The translations under genes were made by a program, and so were the position numbers. DNA of 64,000 bases from Fistulifera solaris (taxonomy: Eukaryota > Bacillariophyta > Bacillariophyceae > Naviculales > Stauroneidaceae), in contig AP026125.1 in NCBI GenBank assembly GCA_030295235.1, forward strand, positions 372,001 through 436,000, read 5' to 3'. Below, piece by piece: positions 56,010 to 64,000 of the stretch (the first letter of the stretch is position 1; each line of letters opens with the position of its first letter). The notes under the pieces were generated by a model that saw nothing but the letters and a program-made list of their open reading frames with translations, was not told the origin of the DNA and made no database searches.

Positions 56010-57506
56010 CTACTCTTCTGGAAATAGCGCAATTTTCCTCGAAGCGGGTGTAAGCGTATTTTCTCCTCCCTTGAGACCTTCCAACCCATACTGTTTTAAG
56101 ACTTGGATGGTATCTTTTAACCGCAACTCATTTTCTTCTTCTCCTGCCGTGTCATATAGTTGCTGCAGAGACACTCCGATATGACTAGCTAATGATTTCA
56201 GAATTTGCACATCTTGCTGTGAAAAGGGTCGCGGCCTGTTCCTGTCTTCCACCATCCATGGTTGTTGTTGCTGTTCATCTCCTGCTTGGCCCTTTCCGAC
56301 TTTGTTGATAGCTTGCAAAACGGCAATTGTTTTTCCGTTCCCATCCAACACCGGCACACAAATCATCGTCTCTGCATCTTTGGCCGTCTCACTATCCCAG
56401 TCGGGCTCTTCACGAACATGATCAATCTTCCACGCTTCTCCCGTGAGCGCCGCCCGTGATACAATCCCCCGTCCCAACGGAATCCGGGTCTTTTGGTCAC
56501 TAATCTTGGCGTACAAGTATTTGCCGTGCGGCGTCGGTGTCGTCGACGTTTGTGCGTCTTGCACTTGAATGTAGAGTCGCATTTTCTGCGCTCCGACCAA
56601 ACTCCCGGCTTCTTGAACCACATCCCGAAAGATGGCATCGAGATGCGCTTCTTGTTTCTTAACTTTGACTTTGTTGGGATCCATCCACAAGAGAGGAAAC
56701 ATGCCGATGATACATCCAATCACCAGTCCGACGCCGCACCCGAGTTGATTCGCGAAGCGGACACTCCGCAATTGTCGTTGTGCGGCCGTCAAATTGGCCG
56801 TGGGCATATTCAGTTGCGCGGCCATGTCTTCCACGACCGTCCCGAGCATAATTCCGGCCACATCCGACACAATATTCCCAATGGCGGCCGCACACATGGT
56901 CGAGATCCCCAAAACAACTCCCAGACTGGTATCAATGGCGTCCCCGGCAATAATGAGAATCGAATTGTCCATAATTCCGAATCCAACAAAGGGAATGGCG
57001 TTATTCAGAGCCACAAGACGAAGTTGTTCGTAGGTTGGTTCGGGTGCATCGCCGAGTGTCGTCGTCAAGGGCTGTGGCGAAAGTGTCGCCAGGCGCGACG
57101 ACAGGGCTTGTTGTTGTGGGACGGTCAGTGATTCGATCCAGGCGTGGAGTAAAGGACTGCTGTTCGTACTGGTCTCTCCCAAGAGTTGTTGTTGCACTTT
57201 TAAGGCATTTTGCTGCGAAGTTGTCAAAGAACGCTGCTTCCGTCTCATCGACGGAGGAGTCCATTTTCGACGAACATGAGGCGATGAGACCCACCCACGC
57301 CGCAGCATGTTTTCCTTTGTTTCGTTATTGCTTTGCCTGTATTGGGAAACGCTCTTTCTATCGTTAGCCTTTAATTGGGTGGGTGGTCGGCATCTCCGTA
57401 ACGCCAGCGACGGGTGTGCCTGTTGCTGTTCTTTTTGCAACACTTCGGTTTTTGCGCGGATCTTTCCTTCCTCCGGGTTGCCCTTCATAAGGATCATGGG
57501 TGACAT
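56010..57506 (-). CDS. TMEM65-GAF fusion protein
   Basis: A 498-aa intact protein starting at ATG 57504-57506; an earlier GTG was ignored. After 150 basic, low-complexity residues comes a TMEM65 domain: VALNNAIPFVGFGIMDNSIL, VVLGISTMCAAAIGN, IVSDVAGIMLG. Several helices follow (LGCGVGLVIGCIIGMFPLLW). The C-terminal third is a GAF domain: GKYLYAKISDQKTRI, GRGIVSRAALTGEAWKI, ETMICVPVLDGNGKTIAVLQ and INKVGKG, ending in a helical tail. TMEM65 is a mitochondrial inner-membrane protein linked to Na/Ca exchange; GAF domains bind small molecules such as cyclic nucleotides. The coupling suggests a ligand-controlled TMEM65, an inference from the fusion. Confidence 0.85.
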   Translation of the reverse strand: MSPMILMKGNPEEGKIRAKTEVLQKEQQQAHPSLALRRCRPPTQLKANDRKSVSQYRQSNNETKENMLRRGWVSSPHVRRKWTPPSMRRKQRSLTTSQQNALKVQQQLLGETSTNSSPLLHAWIESLTVPQQQALSSRLATLSPQPLTTTLGDAPEPTYEQLRLVALNNAIPFVGFGIMDNSILIIAGDAIDTSLGVVLGISTMCAAAIGNIVSDVAGIMLGTVVEDMAAQLNMPTANLTAAQRQLRSVRFANQLGCGVGLVIGCIIGMFPLLWMDPNKVKVKKQEAHLDAIFRDVVQEAGSLVGAQKMRLYIQVQDAQTSTTPTPHGKYLYAKISDQKTRIPLGRGIVSRAALTGEAWKIDHVREEPDWDSETAKDAETMICVPVLDGNGKTIAVLQAINKVGKGQAGDEQQQQPWMVEDRNRPRPFSQQDVQILKSLASHIGVSLQQLYDTAGEEENELRLKDTIQVLKQYGLEGLKGGENTLTPASRKIALFPEE

Positions 57507-58292
57507 CACTTAAGGTTACAGTACAAGACTTAAATCTTTTACCGTACATCATGAATCATGAATCATGACCAATACGGAATACGAAAGAGTGAACTTTTCT
57601 CATTACAGTGTATTGAGAGCTCATTGAAAATAGTGCTCGTTCTAGTATGAATTTTTGTCAAGGGCTAGGCTTGCAAATGGACTGGAAGTTCGGTCTAGTA
57701 AACACTCCGATTCATGACTGAAATCCAGTCGTGGCAAAGGTCGCTCACACTTTGGGCCCGTACATTGTACAGTAGTAGGTACAGCAACACCCAGCCGCAT
57801 TCAGGTTTTTGACGAAATATGAAGCGTACATCAGGAAAGTGCTGATAATGTTTTTCATGTTGTCAGATGATATATAGTTGCTTATTACAAATTAGCTTGA
57901 GAATGGACGGCAATAGTCGAGTTTATTCTGGCTCTAAGAGAGATGCTGATAATTCATGACTGACTTGAAGCCTGTCACGAGACTTAGGCTCATACTTAGC
58001 TATATGTATACAGTTGACACCACATCTGGAGATTTTCTATTTACGTAAGACGCAACTTCCACAGATTTTCTGACTACGTAAAACATCACATCCACAGTTT
58101 TGCTGTGTACGTGAAAACACCGCTCCCCAGATTTTCTGTGTACTCGAAAACACCTCATGCACCGAAGGTACTAAGGTTTATGCGTGCATTGCAAATGGCG
58201 CTGCTGCTCATGACAAAATACGTGCCTGATGTCAAAGGCTATCATAATTTTGATTGAAAGTAGTTTCCAGCACCATTAATAAACACAACAAT
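57507..58292. other. 786-bp divergent region with 33-bp tandem repeat
   Basis: Between TMEM65-GAF and the bromodomain gene. Contains the four-unit repeat at 58026-58157 and a small gaatcat repeat at 57551-57566. No gene. Confidence 0.6.
58026..58157. repeat. four imperfect 33-bp tandem repeats
   Basis: Units 58026-58058, 58059-58091, 58092-58124 and 58125-58157 are each exactly 33 bp. The common core is CcAGATTTTCTGtgTACGTaAAACAcc. Phase is exact, with point differences between units. It lies 135 bp upstream of the bromodomain start and may be a promoter repeat. Four copies of a TACGTaA-like core could serve as binding sites. Confidence 0.75.
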
Positions 58293-60938
58293 ATGTCGAC
58301 GAAGAAAGATACATTCACGATCGGTGCCGCCGCCAAGCGAGAACTCCGTCGCACCCTCAAACGAAGTACCGATCCAGCGTCCACCATCCAAACCTTTCAA
58401 CGCGATCATTCGTTGCATACAATGATGGCGCGGGCGTTGGGAACGACACCGCGGCACGAGCTTACCGACGTCGGAGCTGCGATAGAATCGTTGGATACGG
58501 ACTCGGTCATGACATTCTTGTCGCATTTGGGTCTTTCGCAATACGAAATCCACAAACGCATTTCGGATACCTTGCTACAAACATTAGAAGAAGAGATCCG
58601 CAAATCGAATTCCACGGAACCTCTACTGCATTTACTTCAAGCTTGTTGGCCGTACGTCACCGTCGTAACGGAATTGCGACCGATTTTGTGGTCGTTGTTA
58701 CGGCAACTCGGGGATCGGACACCGGTAGCGGTCTTACAAGCGCTCGGAGAACGAGCTCCCGATGGAACTTGCAAACATGCGGAGCTGTTTCAACAGTTGG
58801 ATGGACATTTGAAACGACTGTGTTGGGAAACGGACTGGGATAGCCGGGAAGCGTCGTACGAAACAACCTTGCTCTATCAAACGATACACCCCATTGTCGA
58901 ACAGTATTGTCGAAATGATACCTTGGTCGCACAAGCCAATCTACCGTTTGTGGCGACGACTCGCGAACGCAGTGTTCTGACATCACAGCGAAGGGCGTTG
59001 ACGTCGTCTTCTTCCTCAACGGCGGCACCCACGAATTTTCTTCGTCACAATAAAACCGACAAAGCCACACCGACCTACGCTACGGGCAAGCACATTGCGA
59101 AACTACGCACCTTATTATCCGATCGGACCGGATCATCGGTATCGTATCGACCCAAACTACTGCACGCACTCTTGTCCATTCTCATGGCGCAGCATGCGCT
59201 CTGTCCAGTACCATTTCTCGGAGGGGCGCAACATTTGCATTGCACACTGGTAGCCGATCTGCTCTTGTCGGCCGGTGGATCTCTGCCTACGGCGTATCAT
59301 TCCGTGGTCATTCTAGCGGGTATCTTGGACGAATGTGTGCAACAGGGAGCGGTCAGTGACGAGGCTTTGGTTCAAATTCAGACCAATTTGGTGACCATTT
59401 TTCAGTCGAACGCGGATGCCAATGTGCAGGAGGAGGAGATCCAGGAAACGAAAGAAGACGAGAGTAGCAACAAGAAAGAGGATGTCGTGACGACCAATGC
59501 CGAAATCCGACAACTCAATCGTCTTTTGACGGCCGGATTGAATGCCATGAAAGAAGCCGATCCGCAAAACTTGTTCCTCAATCCTGTGACAGACGCAATT
59601 GCACCGGGGTATAGCAAAGTCATTCGAAAGCCCATGTGCATTATAACCATGCAAGAGAATATTGCCAAGAACCGTTACAACAACATTGCCGAATGGGAAT
59701 CGGATGTCAATCTCATGTTCAAGAACTGTATCGATTACAATCGTGGCAGTGCAGGCCAGTGGTTTCGTGGCGAAGCACAACGGCAAGGAACCATATTTCG
59801 CGACGAGATTCTTCCGCAAGCGAAGCGTCTTTTCCAACAGGAAATCGTCAAACGATCCGCACTCGAAGCCGAGGCGGGGAAACGACGGGCCGAAGAACCC
59901 TTGGTAAAACCCATGAAGGCATCGTCGAAAAAGCGCAAAATAGATCCTACCGATTCCCTTCCCAGCATGCCGGCACTCGCATCTATGTTGCTATCGGATC
60001 CTTTTGTGGTCCGCGTCCTCTTGGCGCGCGTGTTGCGAGACTTGCGGCATGGAGTATTACCTGGGAACTCCATCCCGGCGGTTCATGCGGTGATTCCCTC
60101 GGTGTTACAGATTTTGAACATTGCCCGTTCTTCCACCCAGCTTTGCGCGAGTCGCGGACGAAAATACTATGTTCCGGATGCGGGAATCGAGTCACCGAAG
60201 GATGCAGCAGCCATGGTCTCGTACGCGTCTTTGCGGCAAGTCCTTCCTCTCCTTCTCCGTCTAATGACGCAAGCTGAGTTACAGAAACGAGTGACACAAG
60301 GAGGGGAACTTTACGCCGCAGCCCAAGTATCACCTCATATACAATTCAAGCCGATTTCGGTGGAGCATTGGAAAGGCGTCGACGATGTACAAGTAGTCGC
60401 GGCAATCGTTTCCGGAGCCATCGTTCTGTTTTGTCAACCTGGTAGTGGCTATGAGGTGGCGTTGGTATCGATATTCCCACATCTCGCGGCTTCTCTACAA
60501 GCCTTGTCTTCTGCGAAGCTGGAGCCGGTTTTTCTCAAGTGCTTGCTGCACATGATTTTACGACACCGAACGAAACTCCAGAAACCAGTACGAGATGTAA
60601 TTGTGCAATGCTGGATGGACTGGATTCGCGGGACACCAGAAGCTATGACATCAGCGACACACGAGTATTATGTCAAACTAGTGGCGGAGTGGTCTTTGTT
60701 GGGAAACTTGCTGCTGCCACGAGATACGCTTGTGGAGTTCCTTGGTAATGGCATTAAAACAGCAAGTGTTTCCGATAAGCGATCGCTTGCCTCGCTCTGG
60801 AATGACACAAAATTTCATTCTATCCGATTGGAGTACGAGCGAGTGCTAAAAATACTTCCAGAAAGTAGAGCAGCTGAATGGAAGCGAACAATGAACATTG
60901 AAGACGCAGCACCTGACGCTGAACTTTCGACATCATGA
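58293..60938 (+). CDS. bromodomain protein
   Basis: An 881-aa intact protein starting at ATG 58293 (MSTKKDTFTIGAAAKRELRR); upstream residues are read only if ATG 58254 is used. The N-terminal half is helical, of unknown family (LSQYEIHKRISDTLLQTLEE, HPIVEQYCRN). A bromodomain lies at about residues 430-540: LFLNPVTDAIAPGYSKVIRK (ZA-loop), TMQENIAKNRYNN, and FKNCIDYNRGSAGQWFR, where the acetyl-lysine Asn of NCIDYN is present. After it comes a basic KKRKIDP nuclear signal and a helical C-terminus. It should read histone acetylation, perhaps as part of a chromatin complex; the helical halves do not match a known complex that I can name. Confidence 0.85.
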   Translation: MSTKKDTFTIGAAAKRELRRTLKRSTDPASTIQTFQRDHSLHTMMARALGTTPRHELTDVGAAIESLDTDSVMTFLSHLGLSQYEIHKRISDTLLQTLEEEIRKSNSTEPLLHLLQACWPYVTVVTELRPILWSLLRQLGDRTPVAVLQALGERAPDGTCKHAELFQQLDGHLKRLCWETDWDSREASYETTLLYQTIHPIVEQYCRNDTLVAQANLPFVATTRERSVLTSQRRALTSSSSSTAAPTNFLRHNKTDKATPTYATGKHIAKLRTLLSDRTGSSVSYRPKLLHALLSILMAQHALCPVPFLGGAQHLHCTLVADLLLSAGGSLPTAYHSVVILAGILDECVQQGAVSDEALVQIQTNLVTIFQSNADANVQEEEIQETKEDESSNKKEDVVTTNAEIRQLNRLLTAGLNAMKEADPQNLFLNPVTDAIAPGYSKVIRKPMCIITMQENIAKNRYNNIAEWESDVNLMFKNCIDYNRGSAGQWFRGEAQRQGTIFRDEILPQAKRLFQQEIVKRSALEAEAGKRRAEEPLVKPMKASSKKRKIDPTDSLPSMPALASMLLSDPFVVRVLLARVLRDLRHGVLPGNSIPAVHAVIPSVLQILNIARSSTQLCASRGRKYYVPDAGIESPKDAAAMVSYASLRQVLPLLLRLMTQAELQKRVTQGGELYAAAQVSPHIQFKPISVEHWKGVDDVQVVAAIVSGAIVLFCQPGSGYEVALVSIFPHLAASLQALSSAKLEPVFLKCLLHMILRHRTKLQKPVRDVIVQCWMDWIRGTPEAMTSATHEYYVKLVAEWSLLGNLLLPRDTLVEFLGNGIKTASVSDKRSLASLWNDTKFHSIRLEYERVLKILPESRAAEWKRTMNIEDAAPDAELSTS

Positions 60939-61031
60939 CGTGTTCTGCAGGTTACAATTCTTTGACGCGCTCTCCGAGCTCTTGTTTGTTATTTAATTTA
61001 TGGTCACTTTGTGCTCTGTAAGAAAATGGCT

Positions 61032-61427
61032 TTAATCCGCGTCCATATACACATACGTGCCACAACACCAACGGGGATGCCCTTCTACCAAATCGCTAAC
61101 AAAATTTCTCAGCCACATGGTAGGGTTGTTGTATTCATAATGCTCGGCACTGGCGGTAATGGAAACAATGTAATCCGTAATATCGTCGTCGTCGTCACTC
61201 ATCATGGCTCGCCACATGCGTTCGTGTTCCTCATGGATCGTAGGATCCACACTTGGCTTCGCAGTAATACCAGAGGTTGCGGCGCCTATTTGAGAAGATG
61301 CGCGATCCAGGTCGAAACTCTTGCTGAGCAATTCGGAGGGGAAGGCCCCGTGAAAATCATTGAGACCGACGTCATCATCAATATAAGACATCGTGGCTTG
61401 AATTTGCTCCTCTCTTTCGTCCTGCAT
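61032..61427 (-). CDS. hypothetical small acidic protein
   Basis: A 131-aa ORF from ATG 61427; 30 further residues could be read upstream only from a TTG or through an unseen splice. It has acidic tracts (MSDDDDDITDYIV) and ends CCGTYVYMDAD. No family is recognised. Convergent to the bromodomain gene, 93 bp away. Confidence 0.45.
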   Translation of the reverse strand: MQDEREEQIQATMSYIDDDVGLNDFHGAFPSELLSKSFDLDRASSQIGAATSGITAKPSVDPTIHEEHERMWRAMMSDDDDDITDYIVSITASAEHYEYNNPTMWLRNFVSDLVEGHPRWCCGTYVYMDAD

Positions 61428-61774
61428 CGTCGAAACGAACTTCTCCTTACTATCTATTTCCGTAGAGGGCTCTCCTGCTGCAATATTTACGGGGGAAAGA
61501 ATAATTGAATTTAGCAATTGAAAGAAAAGAGGTTGAAAGAAGTTGAAAAGTGTGTGAACGAAAAAGAAGATGTGATGCGCCTCGAAACATGAACCGTTGG
61601 GTAAGGTTACTTAGAAGAAACTTGTTGAAGTTCGGTGTGAAGTAAATAGTAATATCATTTACACTAGCTTGAAGTGTATTATTTTATGCGTTGAGAAAGT
61701 AATCCAACGAACAGACACTGATCACGTTTTGAAGTCACTGATTTCTGCCCGTTGGGTGCTCCGTGCCAAACGGA
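61428..61774. other. intergenic
   Basis: 347 bp between two minus-strand genes; it may hold an upstream exon of the acidic protein. No clear feature. Confidence 0.45.
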
Positions 61775-62950
61775 TTAGCGCGCTCCTCGCTCCCACAGTT
61801 TGTGTTTCCGCCAAACGAAGGCCGCCTCCTCGTGAACGATGGCATGTCGACGTGCCAGAGCGTCCACGTCTTTATCATAACCTCCGCCCACTGTAGCTGC
61901 AACAGGAATACCAGCGAAAACAAACGTATCTAACACATAGCGATCTCTTCGACGAATTCCTTCTTCCGAAACCTTCAAGCGTCCCAATACATCATTCTCA
62001 TAGATGTCTACTCCCGCATTGTAAATACAAAAATCCGGGGTGTACCGCCGAATCGCTTTCTCAACAGCGTCTTCCAATGCTTGCATATAGTCATCATCTT
62101 TCATACCATCCGGCAAACCGACGTCAATTGTCGAATGAGCTTTTAGCTGTGGATAGTTGGACTGACAGTGTAACGATAAAGTAATCAATCTTCCATGCAA
62201 TGGTCCATTTTTGTCCCCGAATTGAGCCGTTCCATCTCCTTGATGAACATCACAGTCGACTACCAACACTCGTTGCTTGGGAGAACGTGCGCCGCGACCG
62301 CCAGATCATTGAGAATGGTGTATCCAGCACCGCGGCTCATCGAAGCGTGATGCGTGCCACCGGCCACGTTGGCCGCTAGACCCCACTGACAGGCCAACTG
62401 ACAGGCCAGTACCGTACCGGCAACTTCCAATACGGTCCGTTCGATCAATTCCGGCCGACTGGTTTGTTCTCGAAACCCGATGCGGCGACATTCTTCAACG
62501 GTCAGTTGACCCTCCAAAAATCGTTCGACAAAGGTGGCATCAATCGGGCCCGACAGCCAGCCCGTCGCAAGCATGTCGTGGAAATCGAGTGGACGGAAGA
62601 AGTGTGTATAATCTTGTACGAGAGAGTCTGTGAGCGCGTGTGCGATGCGGGCAAATTTGTTCATCTGTGAGCGGCGAAGAATGAGAGCGTGAATACCCAA
62701 TGCTGCCAACATCAGGAGAACGCACCGGAAATGTGTGATTTTCGGGCCAATTAGCAAAGGAATAGTTTTCGTGATAAACCAGAGGAGCATGGACTTGATT
62801 CTTGGCTGGATCCAGTCCAGGTCGAGAATACGCCAACTCGTGGGGCTGGAAAGACGAGAAGCGCCGTAGTCGAGAAATTTGCTTGCAAGTTTTCGGGGAG
62901 AATGAATGAACGAAAGCGGCTGAAGACATGATAAGGGAGTAAAGCCTCAT
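61775..62950 (-). CDS. class IV (HDAC11-like) histone deacetylase, possibly plastid-targeted
   Basis: A 371-aa zinc deacetylase. Exon 1 62950-62726 ends HTFP, exon 2 62664-61775 begins MNKFARIAHAL; the 61-bp intron restores the HDAC11-type HTFPMNKF block. Catalytic blocks: VAGGTHHASMSRGAGYTIL, VVDCDVHQGDGTA (the DxH zinc ligands), YNAGVDIYENDVLGRL, and VAATVGGGYDKD. One base is missing at + TT 62277-62278. The leader MRLYSLIMSSAAFVHSFSP is hydrophobic and includes SAAF before FVHS, suggesting plastid entry; the following RRFSSFQP is transit-like. Some bacterial relatives act on acetylpolyamines or acetoin, so non-histone substrates are possible. Confidence 0.85.
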
Positions 62951-63315
62951 GGTCGAGACAAGGCATCATCAACCTCACACAACACACAAGGGGAAAGTTT
63001 ATCATCATCGCAGAAACGCAAGAAAGGGCGAGGTAGAAAGGGGGGAATGACGTGGTTGTCCTAGCGGTACGTAAAAGGAAAACTTCAGGTTTCACGAAAT
63101 TGGGACAACTACTGCAGCGGTACTCAATGGTCGGAGTATCCGCAAATAATGAACAAGACACAACATCAAAACGTTCTGCTTTCTGCAAGCAACTAATGCC
63201 AATGATTATTTCATCTCCGTTTTATAGACTACTCCGTTTTCTCATCATTGAAAAGAACTGCTCCTTAATACACTTGAAAGGAGAAAAAACCGCATATTTT
63301 TTCAGAAAAGATGCT
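62951..63315. other. divergent intergenic region
   Basis: 365 bp between the deacetylase and the esterase paralogue. No ATG-initiated protein of note; nothing else is supported. Confidence 0.55.
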
Positions 63316-64000
63316 ATGGAAAGAAATTTTGAGATGATAAACATTCGCGGCACAAATCGTCGTTTTCTCGTCTCTGTCGTACTGGTGACCATGGCGATTG
63401 TCTTCTATTATTTGACATTTCGTCAAACACTACGTTCCATACCCACCAACGATATGGAAACCATTCAAACTAAAGTCGTGCTTCCGTCACCGCGCAACCG
63501 CACCGGTACTTGGATTGGCAACACCTGGATCCCACCAGCCGGTTGGCAATATCACACTCCCTGTGAATTGCGTCAATTGTATCGGGGAAAGAACATTATG
63601 TGGTTGGGTGATTCGACCGGCCGACGAACTGCCATGAATCTGTATGCCTTACTGCAGTGGAACCATTCCAACTTTCTCACGACGGAACTATCGTCGCCCC
63701 AATTGATCGATATCACCAGGCACGGTAGTTTTGAATGCGACCAATACACAGACGCACATGCTCGACCTACCATCTGTCGAACCTTGGACGGTGGCGGAAC
63801 GATCACTTTCGTGCCTCTCATGTGCCATAAGCACGTGGAACACTTTTTCAAAGCGAAGATACACTCAATATTACGCAGAACATGGATCTGATCGTCGTGG
63901 CACTCGGTATATGGGAAGTTTTGCGTCCTTGGGACTGCAAAGCCGACAATCGAACGCTGGAAAATATTACGTCGGCCGCGATTCATAGTGTATACCAGTT
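63316..64000 (+). CDS. type II SGNH/PC-esterase-like protein, paralogue B (partial)
   Basis: Runs off the right edge. ATG 63316 (MERNFEMINIRG) precedes a signal anchor (RFLVSVVLVTMAIVFYYLTF). The luminal domain starts GTWIGNTWIPPAGWQYHTP and GKNIMWLGDSTGRRTAMNLY, matching the paralogue at 45199-46292, and VVALGIWEVLRPWDCKADN continues it after a one-base loss at AAA 63850-63852. Same predicted Golgi SGNH esterase role. The window ends within the DxxH half. Confidence 0.82.

Noticed and set aside
1-64000. CRISPR array, bacterial operon or prophage
   Set aside because: No repeat-spacer structure and no prokaryotic signals; introns and targeting peptides show a eukaryotic nuclear genome.

Overview
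This window looks like nuclear DNA of a diatom, most probably the pennate diatom Phaeodactylum tricornutum. The evidence is high gene density, short GT-AG introns (59-86 bp), several proteins with signal peptides ending in the AAF/ASAF/SF-type motif used for import into secondary red plastids, a degenerate Ty1/copia element, and eukaryotic machinery such as SYS1, EDRF1, ADAT1, MATE, HDAC and tubby-like proteins. The species name is inferred from these traits, not from a search.

Layout. 1-3102 is the 3' part of a decayed copia retrotransposon with a probable 3' LTR. 4006-7194 is an organellar family-A DNA polymerase with two SAP modules. 7523-9417 is a coiled-coil protein of unknown function. 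9593-15990 is a very large secreted-type DUF1800/cytochrome-b5-like/DUF1501 fusion. 16670-23332 holds plastid-type proteins (a triple SnoaL-like protein, a membrane protein, a lumenal PDZ-FKBP), a methyltransferase and a divergent SDR. 24173-38472 holds a protein kinase, tRNA-Trp, a ZGRF1/Mte1-type protein, a MATE transporter, a GT92-like glycosyltransferase, a CinA-NudC fusion and an F-box/tubby protein. 38937-41261 is a cellular RNA-dependent RNA polymerase fused to two KOW modules. 41574-64000 alternates strand almost gene by gene: RsmE, dUTPase, two SGNH/PC-esterase paralogues, an ankyrin protein, SYS1, a zinc-knuckle RGG protein, ADAT1, EDRF1, TMEM65-GAF, a bromodomain protein and an HDAC11-like deacetylase.

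Technical theme. At least fifteen otherwise conserved genes are split by a one-base frame break, and nearly all breaks can be explained by one base missing from a short run of identical bases. Because housekeeping genes on both strands are affected, I treat this as under-called homopolymers in the assembly and annotate those genes as single CDSs that cross the breaks. Only the copia element looks genuinely decayed.

How the genes connect. Four candidates concern nucleic-acid maintenance (organellar PolA, dUTPase, ZGRF1-like, RdRP). Three concern organelle or lumen protein biology (FKBP, triple SnoaL, leader-bearing RsmE). The CinA-NudC fusion joins two pyridine-nucleotide activities. There is no operon logic: most genes sit in head-to-head pairs sharing 280-840 bp intergenic regions and tail-to-tail pairs separated by about 40-250 bp.
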